A stretch of DNA of 6,721 bases from Chlorobium sp. (GCA_028277485.1 JANQGE010000080.1:1-6721); one strand, 5' to 3'. Counted from the stretch's first letter, positions 1 to 5,488 are shown. The notes: generated by a model from the sequence alone, not told the origin. Translations and numbers: made by a program.

Positions 1-9
1 TTTATTCCG

Positions 10-105
10 CGCTTCAATTGCTTCGTTGAGCGGTGCTCGAAATCCTCATGTACTCTGTGTACACTCCGGTTTCTGTGCTCCGTTCGCCTTGCACTTGAAT
101 CGTTC
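10..105. repeat. Long imperfect palindromic intergenic element
   Basis: Seen: nested complementary segments make most of this stretch able to fold into one long imperfect hairpin. TTCAATTGC at 13-21 pairs with GCACTTGAA at 91-99 with one mismatch. GAAATCC at 39-45 pairs with GGTTTC at 68-73 with one bulge. TGTAC at 49-53 pairs with GTACA at 59-63 around a 5-base loop. It is not read as a gene: the complementary strand has an open frame but no ribosome binding site or recognisable product. From memory, very similar elements recur between genes in Desulfuromonadales-type genomes, so I call it a dispersed intergenic repeat; that part is recollection and was not checked. Its function is unknown. 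It could be a transcript-end structure or a non-autonomous mobile palindrome. Confidence 0.5.
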
Positions 106-155
106 ATGACAATAAATAGAGGTGCCCTAATAAGACCGGGGGCGTTCATAGCGTT

Positions 156-161
156 TATAAT
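156..161 (+). promoter_or_regulatory. Possible -10 box of the lipoprotein operon
   Basis: A perfect TATAAT lies 57 bases upstream of the lipoprotein start. No good -35 hexamer is found 16-18 bases before it (the closest candidate, TAAGAC at 131-136, sits 19 bases away), so this is a weak call. A clear GAGGAG ribosome binding site at 206-211 precedes the ATG. Confidence 0.25.
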
Positions 162-217
162 CAATTGTTTTCACTTGCCTCTGGGCGCCCCTGTTCATTA
201 AGCATGAGGAGAAAAGT

Positions 218-1060
218 ATGGCAAATCATCTGATACGTCTCGTGAGCATGCTTTGCATTGCTTTGACTGCAGGTTGTGCCAACTTGACTGCCATCCAGGA
301 ATTTGGGCGAATTTCGTCTGACAGTGCTGGTTATACTGAACTTACAGAAGAATATGCCACGAGTCCTGTCAGGAGAAAGCAGTACACTCTCTCCTCCGAA
401 AATGAACAAAGGAAAATCCTGGACAGGCAGGCCGCGCAACGTGTACCGCAGGTCGAAAGACTAATGCTCTACCATAAGACTGTAGAGGAATACATGAAAG
501 CTGTAGCGAATCTCGCAGGTGACGAAGCGATAAATTTTGATGAAGGTATCAATCGACTCGCCGATGCCGCTTTGCAGGCGAAATATATTGACGGGGAGAA
601 GGCCGGTGCGGTAAAAACCATAGCATCAGCCATAGCGAATGCGCTAACTGATTACTACAGACAGCGAAAGCTAGATGAGGTGATCGCGAAGGCGAACGGG
701 CCTTTGCAGCTTGTCCTGGGAGATATGGTCACACTGGTAGGCGCATACGAAGAATCGTTGATGATTGAGAAAGCGGATGTTCGAAAATATTACCGGACAC
801 TGGAGTCGATAGCCAGACATAAGGACAAACAAACCGCATATGCTGAAGAGATCTGGAGAAAAGGTAGAGAACAGGAGTTCCTGCTCAATGCAAGAATAAA
901 AGCAGCTGTTGAATATGTTTCAGTTCTCGACGAGATCGGGAAGGCTCACCAGGAACTATACGATAATCGTGATAATGTCGGCAGTGACGAAGTTCAACGA
1001 CAATTACGCAGGTACTCCAGGAAAATATATGATGCCTACAAGATTGTAAGGGGCAACTAG
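218..1060 (+). CDS. Predicted outer-membrane lipoprotein, function unknown
   Basis: 280 residues that I do not recognise as a named family. The N-terminus is a lipoprotein signal peptide: a positively charged start, a hydrophobic core and the lipobox L-T-A-G-C with the acylated cysteine at residue 20. Residue +2 is alanine rather than aspartate, which by the usual sorting rule favours the outer membrane. The mature protein is rich in K, E, R and A, is predicted mostly helical, and has no further membrane segment. Residues 60-100 and 185-275 look like long amphipathic helices, possibly coiled coil. The start is well supported by GAGGAG seven bases before the ATG. The next gene begins 29 bases after the stop, so the two are probably one operon and may work together. 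Existence of the gene is secure; its role is not known. Confidence 0.85.
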   Translation: MANHLIRLVSMLCIALTAGCANLTAIQEFGRISSDSAGYTELTEEYATSPVRRKQYTLSSENEQRKILDRQAAQRVPQVERLMLYHKTVEEYMKAVANLAGDEAINFDEGINRLADAALQAKYIDGEKAGAVKTIASAIANALTDYYRQRKLDEVIAKANGPLQLVLGDMVTLVGAYEESLMIEKADVRKYYRTLESIARHKDKQTAYAEEIWRKGREQEFLLNARIKAAVEYVSVLDEIGKAHQELYDNRDNVGSDEVQRQLRRYSRKIYDAYKIVRGN

Positions 1061-1089
1061 CGAAAACACTCAAAACAGAGAGGACGGTA

Positions 1090-1515
1090 ATGAAGCAAAC
1101 CGGCACCAGGCTGACTGCCGACGATGCACTTGCTCTTGCAAAGTTGTTTCGTTTGGCAGCGATTGCCCTCGGGGATTATCTGTACGAGAACTGGGAGGCG
1201 ATCCAAAAAAAAAATCGCGACATTTTGAGGTCACTCGAAGTATCGCTTCTGAATCACGCAACTGACCTCGTAACACGGGCAGTAGGGATCGTTCTTGTTA
1301 AGGGGCAAGGTGATCTGAAGGATTTGGCTGATGCCACAACAGAAGCAAGGAAGGCGCTTGAAACGGTTGGTTCGGCAAAGAAAGCTATAAAGATTGCAAC
1401 TACCCTGACTGGATTAGCGGCAGCTATCCCGACGGGGAATCCTGAATCAATCTATGCGGCATATAATGCGTTAAATGCTACGGTGTTAGGGGATGTTTCT
1501 ATCGGGTTGAGCTAA
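1090..1515 (+). CDS. Small helical hypothetical protein, partner of the lipoprotein
   Basis: 141 residues, not recognised. There is no signal peptide. Residues 10-32 form an alanine/leucine-rich amphipathic helix and residues 99-116 (IKIATTLTGLAAAIPT region) form a mildly hydrophobic helix, which could touch a membrane but is short and weak for a transmembrane segment. The middle part (70-98) is charged and helical. A purine-rich AGAGAGGA sequence stands a few bases before the ATG and serves as ribosome binding site. The gene follows the lipoprotein gene at 29 bases with no terminator between them, so co-transcription is likely; a cytoplasmic or periplasm-edge partner of that lipoprotein is a reasonable guess but only a guess. 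It ends 67 bases before the decayed toxin gene that runs towards it from the opposite strand. Confidence 0.75.
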   Translation: MKQTGTRLTADDALALAKLFRLAAIALGDYLYENWEAIQKKNRDILRSLEVSLLNHATDLVTRAVGIVLVKGQGDLKDLADATTEARKALETVGSAKKAIKIATTLTGLAAAIPTGNPESIYAAYNALNATVLGDVSIGLS

Positions 1516-1581
1516 CGAAAAACCGGACGTGAGGCTGAAAAACTGATCCACTTGATCATGGATTATTTGATGGGATGTCAT

Positions 1582-2114
1582 CTTGCGTTCCGGATAAGCG
1601 TCATCGCAGGAGATGATTTTCAGGAGAGTCAATCCTGGAATTGATGGTACCAGGATCTCCAAAGGCGGATTTTTACTGATGAGCACCCTTATTGCCGATC
1701 AATAAGCTTCTTCGAGGCTGACCATGCTCATAATCCTGTCGTGGTCTGGTGGCCAACTGATTTGTTTTGAGTCGTCGCTTAATTCTCCATAAGGCACGAT
1801 ATCGACAAGAGTGGGGGAGAATCGAGCATCAAAACGGTGAGGTAACCTGGTTGCCGTGAGATACCCGCGACCGATCAGCATATCAGCCAGATTGCGGAAC
1901 GTCTCCCAGCTGGCAACCTCGACAGCGATATCAATGTCTTCGGTGACTCGCAACGTGGGAATTCCAGAATATGTGTAAAGAGTGCATCCCGGGCAAAAGC
2001 TCCCATCACAAAGAAATGTATGCCGAGTTCGTCAGCAACTTCCTTGATATTTCTGAGCACCGAGATTTTTTCCGGTTCAATTCTGCCTGAAATATCCTTC
2101 AATGTGTCGCTCAT
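1582..2114 (-). pseudogene. Decayed AbiEii-like nucleotidyltransferase (toxin) gene
   Basis: The gene starts at an ATG with AAGGA at 2121-2125 before it and overlaps the end of the upstream AbiEi-like gene by 38 bases. Reading across the breaks gives about 178 residues of a nucleotidyltransferase: G-A-F-A-R-D (residues 38-43), the T-E-D-I-D acidic motif (58-62), a V-D-I-V-P stretch (104-108), then P-P-L-E-I-L and an L-L-K-I-I segment typical of the family. Three lesions are visible. A one-base loss near 1965-1967 moves the reading from ...T-H-I-L to G-I-P-T-L. An in-frame TGA sits at 1699-1701 after E-E-A-Y, with recognisable sequence continuing in the same frame. Recognisable homology then stops after P-E-R-K near 1582, so the C-terminal part seems missing. 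A sequencing error could explain one lesion, not all three. It would have been the toxin of the left AbiE-like locus. Confidence 0.8.
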
Positions 2115-3129
2115 AGATCATCCTTGCAGTTTCCATGGTTCGCTGGTCGCCAATGGCGACGAGATCGGCATAAATGATGAACGGGTGTACAGTCTCGCCT
2201 TCATCGAGCCCATGATCACCCTGCCAGAACCGTTCGAGTATTTCAACATTACCTTGCGGGTCTTTTTTCAGCTTGTTTTCTATGACAATGTCCGCCAGAC
2301 GATTTTTGTCCGCATAGAGCGTGATCGTTTCCGGTTTCAGGTATCCGGTGAGTTTCGCTGCAGCAACTTCTCCTCCCCATTGGGCAATGGCCGGATCCAG
2401 TTGGATGTCTTTCCACCAGTTTCCTTCCCCCCGGAAACGTCCCATCAGAATCTTCGGCTTTAAATTTTCCGGATACGCTTCAGTCCAGCGCTCAAACAGC
2501 TTTTCCTTGTTCACCAGTTTTTTCCCTCTTTTTCCCATGTCAAGGATGAAGCCTTTCTGGATAAGTTCGGTCATCGTGTTTTTCACGGTCCCCAAAGCGA
2601 CTTTCGTCATCCCGGCGAGATCGCGATAAGGCATGTCGACAAGTTCAGGTCGACACAAAAGAGCAAACAGAACCTTCAAACCCACCCCTTTGAAAACGCG
2701 TGCTGTAGTAATGAAATTCTCTGGCCGAACAGGTTTATTGCCTTTCACGAAGATGAAAAGGGGCTGATGATGAATAAATGCATTGCCAAATGTATCGATG
2801 AACTGGATGCCAGCTTCATGCAATCTTGTCGCAGCCTCTGGGGGGACATACTCTGTCGCGAGAAGGAGTGGATGCTCTACCTTCTCCTTATTGAGCAGAG
2901 CCTGGAGCTCGCCGGCTTTGGTCAGGCGCTTTTTTACCTCGACGCACCAAGTGAAATCAATACCAAAAACCCTCCCTTTGACAAGGTAATCATATCCCTG
3001 GTCAGGAAGGCCGTGAACTGGTTCAATCGCGCATTCCAGCGGGGCGATCGTTTTCAGGGTGTCCAGCGCCTGGAGAATGATTTTTCTTTCATTCTCGGCG
3101 ATATTGTGTTCAGTCTTTGTTGTGTTCAT
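2077..3129 (-). CDS. AbiEi_2-type transcriptional regulator / type IV antitoxin
   Basis: 350 residues and apparently full length. The N-terminal region (about 35-80) carries D47 and the E-V-K triplet at 64-66, a pattern like the PD-(D/E)XK nuclease-like fold; whether it cleaves anything is unknown. The signature I-D-T-F-G-N-A at 111-117 is typical of this antitoxin family. A winged helix-turn-helix follows at about 150-205. The C-terminal domain has the conserved W-G-G-E (251-254) and L-T-G-Y-L-K-P (260-266) motifs. In the family these proteins pair with nucleotidyltransferase toxins and repress their own promoter. Here the toxin partner immediately downstream is broken, so this is an orphan antitoxin, or a regulator kept for another reason. 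No Shine-Dalgarno sequence precedes the ATG and no other in-frame methionine appears until residue 166. The family assignment is fairly firm; the function here is inference. Confidence 0.85.
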   Translation of the reverse strand: MNTTKTEHNIAENERKIILQALDTLKTIAPLECAIEPVHGLPDQGYDYLVKGRVFGIDFTWCVEVKKRLTKAGELQALLNKEKVEHPLLLATEYVPPEAATRLHEAGIQFIDTFGNAFIHHQPLFIFVKGNKPVRPENFITTARVFKGVGLKVLFALLCRPELVDMPYRDLAGMTKVALGTVKNTMTELIQKGFILDMGKRGKKLVNKEKLFERWTEAYPENLKPKILMGRFRGEGNWWKDIQLDPAIAQWGGEVAAAKLTGYLKPETITLYADKNRLADIVIENKLKKDPQGNVEILERFWQGDHGLDEGETVHPFIIYADLVAIGDQRTMETARMIYERHIEGYFRQN

Positions 3130-3158
3130 TTATATTGAACATATTAAATAAATGAACA
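3123..3158. promoter_or_regulatory. Inverted-repeat operator over the AbiEi_2 gene start
   Basis: TGTTCATTTAT at 3123-3133 and ATAAATGAACA at 3148-3158 form a perfect 11-bp inverted repeat. A third TGAACA lies between them at 3136-3141, so the core hexamer occurs three times in 36 bases. The left arm contains the start codon of the - strand regulator gene, and the -10 box lies between the arms. AbiEi proteins are known to repress themselves through inverted repeats in their promoters, so this is the natural binding site for the product of the adjacent gene. The repeat is seen; the binding is inferred. Confidence 0.65.
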
Positions 3159-3166
3159 TAAGACAA
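3138..3166 (-). promoter_or_regulatory. Sigma-70 type promoter of the AbiEi_2 gene
   Basis: On the - strand, TTGTCT (3161-3166) and TATGTT (3138-3143) are separated by exactly 17 bases. Transcription would begin near 3131, one or two bases before the ATG, giving an essentially leaderless message; this agrees with the absence of a ribosome binding site. The operator-like repeat covers the spacer, the -10 box and the start codon, so repressor binding would block RNA polymerase directly. Confidence 0.5.
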
Positions 3167-3301
3167 CAGAATTCGATAAGTTTAACTATGGCGGCGTAAA
3201 TGATTCCCGAAAAACTTAAAAGGGAATGGTACCGTTTAGCATGCGGTACAGTACGACGAAAGATTTTCAGATGGAAGTTCTTCTTTCAGTTGTTATAGAG
3301 T

Positions 3302-3344
3302 GACCTGAGCCCGAAAGACTGGGCTATTTTCTCTTGGAGAAAAT
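3302..3344 (+). terminator. Terminator-like hairpin followed by a second small hairpin
   Basis: AGCCC (3308-3312) and GGGCT (3321-3325) form a stem with an 8-base loop, followed by ATTTT: a plausible but short intrinsic terminator reading on the + strand. It is immediately followed by a perfect 8-bp hairpin, ATTTTCTC (3326-3333), loop TTG, GAGAAAAT (3337-3344). No + strand gene lies upstream between the divergent antitoxin start and this site, so it is unclear what it would terminate. A diverged copy of 3302-3333 occurs at 5925-5955, so the segment may be a small dispersed repeat rather than a gene-specific terminator. Confidence 0.45.
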
Positions 3345-3360
3345 CGACATGTGTGTAATA

Positions 3361-3405
3361 TGGCCCATGGCGTTTACGGATTCCATTCGTAAACGCCATG
3401 GGCCA
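3361..3405. repeat. Perfect 18-bp-stem palindrome with 9-base loop
   Basis: TGGCCCATGGCGTTTACG at 3361-3378 and its exact reverse complement at 3388-3405 enclose the loop GATTCCATT. The loop can itself close by two A-T/T-A pairs plus a G-T pair, leaving only about three unpaired bases. There is no T-run after the stem (GTAAAAGTTT follows), so it does not look like an intrinsic terminator. The symmetry is much longer than a normal operator half-site. Candidates are a cruciform or RNA-structure element, the palindromic core of a small mobile repeat, or a protein-binding/recombination site. Function unknown. Confidence 0.85.
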
Positions 3406-3464
3406 GTAAAAGTTTCTTACAATACCTATGTGTGTTCAAAAAACGACAAGATGACGTATCGATT

Positions 3465-3523
3465 TACATGAATCAGTAGTGAAAAGTGTCGAAAAATGTT
3501 GCTTTTGTCGATCGATTCATGTA
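3465..3523. promoter_or_regulatory. Inverted-repeat operator upstream of the AbiEi gene
   Basis: TACATGAATC (3465-3474) and GATTCATGTA (3514-3523) are a perfect 10-bp inverted repeat separated by 39 bases; the right arm ends nine bases before the ATG at 3533. Two TGTCGA repeats (3487-3492 and 3506-3511) lie between the arms. The centre-to-centre distance of 49 bases is close to five helical turns, so two sites on the same face of the DNA could bind a cooperating repressor. AbiEi-family antitoxins are known to repress their operon through paired repeats. The sequence of this repeat differs from the left one (TGTTCA core), suggesting separate regulation. Confidence 0.6.
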
Positions 3524-3532
3524 CTTATCAGT

Positions 3533-4315
3533 ATGAACCTGTCCCAGTACATAGAGGGTTTGCAAGCAAAAGGGTCGTACTGTTTCAGCGGGGAAGACGC
3601 TGTTGCTGCCCTTGAGTCAAGCACGCTGGCTGCCAGCGCAGCCTTGCGCCGTTTGAAGCACCATGGTGCGGTTGCCATGCCGTACCGTGGATTTTATGTT
3701 ATTGTTCCGCCGGAGTACCGGCAGATGGGATGCCTGCCGGCAAACCAGTTTATTCCGTCATTGATGGAGTATTTGAAAGAACCTTATTATGCAGGGATTC
3801 TCTCTGCGGCTGAGTGTTACGGCGCAGCCCACCAGCGACCGCAGGCTTTTCAGGTAATTGTGGAGCATTCCCGTCCAGGAATCATCTGTGGATCGGTCAG
3901 GGTTGATTTCATCAAGCGGAACAATGCTGCCCTTATGCCGACCCGGGATTTCAAAACACCACGCGGGTATCTGAAGGTATCTACCTCCGAGGTGACCGCT
4001 TTTGATCTGATAGGGTATCCCCATCACACAGGAGGGCTTGACAACACGGTAACGGTCTTGGCTGAGTTGGCGGAATCCCTCGATGCCGTAAGATTGGCTG
4101 ATATAGCCGATTTATCACCGATCACCTGGTCTCAACGTTTGGGGTATTTGCTGGAATTGATCGGTGAGGCAGGACTGGCAGAAGGGTTGGCCGCATATGT
4201 TGCAGAGCGGAAGCCTGTTCCCGCTCCTCTTTCACCATCACGGCCACATCATGGTGTCCGGCAAATGTCCCGATGGAGACTGCTGCCAAATGAAACGGTT
4301 ACCTCCGATTTGTGA
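3533..4315 (+). CDS. abiEi: AbiEi family type IV antitoxin
   Basis: 260 residues from the ATG at 3533. An in-frame GTG at 3479 would add 18 residues, but those are cysteine-rich, unlike the family, and lie between the arms of the operator; the ATG start gives the typical M-N-L-S-Q-Y-I N-terminus. Neither start has a ribosome binding site. Residues 1-60 form a small winged helix-turn-helix (repeated alanines, then L-R-R-L-K-H-H-G and a wing Y-R-G-F-Y-V-I). Residues about 70-215 are the antitoxin domain, with the family hallmarks P-Y-Y-A-G-I-L-S-A-A (84-93), G-A-A-H-Q (97-101), K-T-P-R-G-Y-L (141-147) and G-Y-P-H-H-T-G-G-L-D-N (161-171). Known role: it binds its own promoter and neutralises the AbiEii toxin without a stable complex (type IV). 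Its last four bases overlap the toxin gene. Assignment firm. Confidence 0.9.
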   Translation: MNLSQYIEGLQAKGSYCFSGEDAVAALESSTLAASAALRRLKHHGAVAMPYRGFYVIVPPEYRQMGCLPANQFIPSLMEYLKEPYYAGILSAAECYGAAHQRPQAFQVIVEHSRPGIICGSVRVDFIKRNNAALMPTRDFKTPRGYLKVSTSEVTAFDLIGYPHHTGGLDNTVTVLAELAESLDAVRLADIADLSPITWSQRLGYLLELIGEAGLAEGLAAYVAERKPVPAPLSPSRPHHGVRQMSRWRLLPNETVTSDL

Positions 4316-5145
4316 TTCCTGTTGATTACATCACGGAATGGCGTGCCAATGCACCATGGCAACAGCTTTCCCAGGTTGAGCAGGACCTGATAATCTGTCG
4401 TGCGCTGGTTGAACTCTACAGCCATCCGGTTATAGCTGAAAATCTGGTATTTCGTGGAGGAACTGCCTTGTTCAAGCTCCATCTTCCGCCGGTGAGGTAT
4501 TCAGAAGATATCGACCTGGTGCAAAAAGCGCCTGGCCCGATCGGCCCGGTTATGGATGCTGCCCAGGAAAAACTCAATTCCTGGCTTGGAGAGCCGAAGC
4601 GGAAGCAATCGGAAGGACGGATGACGCTGACCTGGCGGGTTGAATCAGAAGAGGGATTGCCATTGAAGCTGAAAGTGGAAATCAATTCAAGAGAGCATTT
4701 TACTGTCTTGGGATATCAGCAGATTCCATTCACGATGACCTCGCGATGGCATACAGGAAGTGTGTCGATCACCAGCTATAACAGGGACGAACTGCTCGGT
4801 ACGAAGCTGCGAGCACTTTATCAGCGCAAAAAAGGCAGAGACCTGTTTGATCTGTGGTATGCATCGCAAACGATTCCAGTCAACCCTGAATCTGTTGTGT
4901 TCTGCTTTTTTCGATACATGGAACACGAAAGGCATAGGGTTAGCCGTGCAGAATTCGAGATGAACCTGCTTGAGAAGCTTGAAGATTCCCGTTTTTTAGG
5001 GGACATGGAGCCGCTTTTGACGAGCTCGACGTCATGGAACCCGAAGGCGGCTGGCATGTATGTCCTTGAAGTCCTTGCCCCGCTGATGCCTGGGGAGGCA
5101 TGGCAAAAGACAGAGGAAAAATTGAAGGTTCTCAAGGAGCTATGA
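4312..5145 (+). CDS. abiEii: AbiEii family nucleotidyltransferase toxin
   Basis: 277 residues, a normal full-length AbiEii/AbiGii-family protein. The nucleotidyltransferase core is intact: F-R-G-G-T-A-L (48-54) followed by S-E-D-I-D-L (64-69), where D66 and D68 are the metal-binding pair. A further strand L-K-V-E-I-N (120-125) and the helix L-L-G-T-K-L-R-A-L-Y-Q-R-K-K-G-R-D-L-F-D (161-180) carry the conserved late motifs with K165, K173/K174, D177 and D180. Family members transfer nucleotides, with tRNA a shown target of related MenT toxins, stopping growth and in some cases aborting phage infection. Translation starts at GTG, overlapping the antitoxin stop in GTGA, with no ribosome binding site, so expression is probably coupled to the antitoxin. 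The target of this protein is not known. Confidence 0.93.
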   Translation: MIPVDYITEWRANAPWQQLSQVEQDLIICRALVELYSHPVIAENLVFRGGTALFKLHLPPVRYSEDIDLVQKAPGPIGPVMDAAQEKLNSWLGEPKRKQSEGRMTLTWRVESEEGLPLKLKVEINSREHFTVLGYQQIPFTMTSRWHTGSVSITSYNRDELLGTKLRALYQRKKGRDLFDLWYASQTIPVNPESVVFCFFRYMEHERHRVSRAEFEMNLLEKLEDSRFLGDMEPLLTSSTSWNPKAAGMYVLEVLAPLMPGEAWQKTEEKLKVLKEL

Positions 5146-5159
5146 GCGCGTTACAGGAG

Positions 5160-5188
5160 TTGTTTTTATTAATTGTTTTTGATAAAAT
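5160..5188 (+). promoter_or_regulatory. Possible promoter in the AT-rich gap
   Basis: TTGTTT (5160-5165) and TAAAAT (5183-5188) are 17 bases apart. The -10 matches five of six consensus bases, the -35 only three. Transcription from it would run about 155 bases to the terminator at 5327-5352 and contain no clear coding region. In AT-rich DNA such matches arise by chance, so the call is weak. Confidence 0.2.
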
Positions 5189-5326
5189 TTTTGTTACGCG
5201 AGTGTTACACGAAAAATTTAGACGCCATTATAAGTCATTATTTTATTGCTACTTAGCTTCATGTGTTCGGATATACATGGTAGAAGTCAGAAGCTCGGCT
5301 CCTCTATCACCCACCCTCACACATTA

Positions 5327-5352
5327 AAAAAGCACGGTACCCCGTGCTTTTT
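5327..5352. terminator. Strong bidirectional intrinsic terminator
   Basis: AAAAAGCACGG (5327-5337) and CCGTGCTTTTT (5342-5352) form a perfect 11-bp stem with a TACC loop. A-run on one side and T-run on the other make it able to end transcription from both directions. It separates the + strand abiE operon, ending 180 bases upstream, from the - strand genes to the right. Confidence 0.9.
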
Positions 5353-5369
5353 AAGGCGTTCAGCTAGCC

Positions 5370-5488
5370 TTACTTCCAGTTGATTTTGTGGGTTATTGTG
5401 GTTACGGAAAGGCGTCCCCCTTTAACTTTGTCTTTATGAAAAGGCTCTCTGTGACAAACTGGTTTTTACCCGCAATCTGAATATCAAG
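5370..5488 (-). pseudogene. Possible C-terminal remnant of an unidentified gene
   Basis: On the - strand, frame CTT-GAT-ATT... from 5488 reads L-D-I-Q-I-A-G-K-N-Q-F-V-T-E-S-L-F-I-K-T-K-L-K-G and then hits a stop. If one base is added in the run of five Gs (around 5415-5419), the reading continues G-R-L-S-V-T-T-I-T-H-K-I-N-W-K to a TAA at 5370-5372. The composite looks protein-like (alternating strand pattern, tryptophan near the end), but I do not recognise it and it has no start. It lies directly after the stop of the NTF2-like gene. It may be a chance reading. Confidence 0.2.

Larger units (their letters stand above)
3130..3532. other. Intergenic region between the two divergent AbiE loci
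   Basis: About 400 bases with no credible gene. From left to right it holds the left operator and promoter, two weak short inverted repeats (ATTCCC 3203-3208 with GGGAAT 3222-3227; GTACCG 3229-3234 with CGGTAC 3244-3249), a terminator-like hairpin (3308-3330) followed at once by a second small hairpin, the perfect long hairpin at 3361-3405, and the right inverted repeat at 3465-3523. The density of dyad symmetry is far above that of an ordinary promoter gap. Confidence 0.7.

Noticed and set aside
1546..1563. ATCCA/TGGAT hairpin as terminator between the convergent genes
   Set aside because: Five-base stem with weak pairing and no T-run.
1486..1686. A separate 66-aa - strand gene
   Set aside because: Its residues P-P-L-E-I-L-V and L-L-K-I-I continue the nucleotidyltransferase in the same frame after the TGA at 1699-1701, so it is part of the decayed toxin gene and not a gene of its own.
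1699..1701. TGA as selenocysteine, or the break near 1966 as programmed frameshifting
   Set aside because: No slippery heptamer is seen at the frameshift, no conserved selenocysteine is known at that place in the family, and the 3' end is missing too; simple decay explains all three.
2020..3138. Several open frames on the + strand opposite the AbiEi_2 gene (up to 147 aa)
   Set aside because: They are antisense to a well-supported 350-residue gene with family motifs, have no ribosome binding sites and show no recognisable protein features.
3203..3249. Short inverted repeats as further operators
   Set aside because: Six-base arms with 9-13-base loops are expected by chance in a region of this size.
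5270..5325. Possible tRNA 3' end or attachment-site remnant before the terminator
   Set aside because: No T-arm consensus (GGTTCRA) and no matching acceptor stem could be built.
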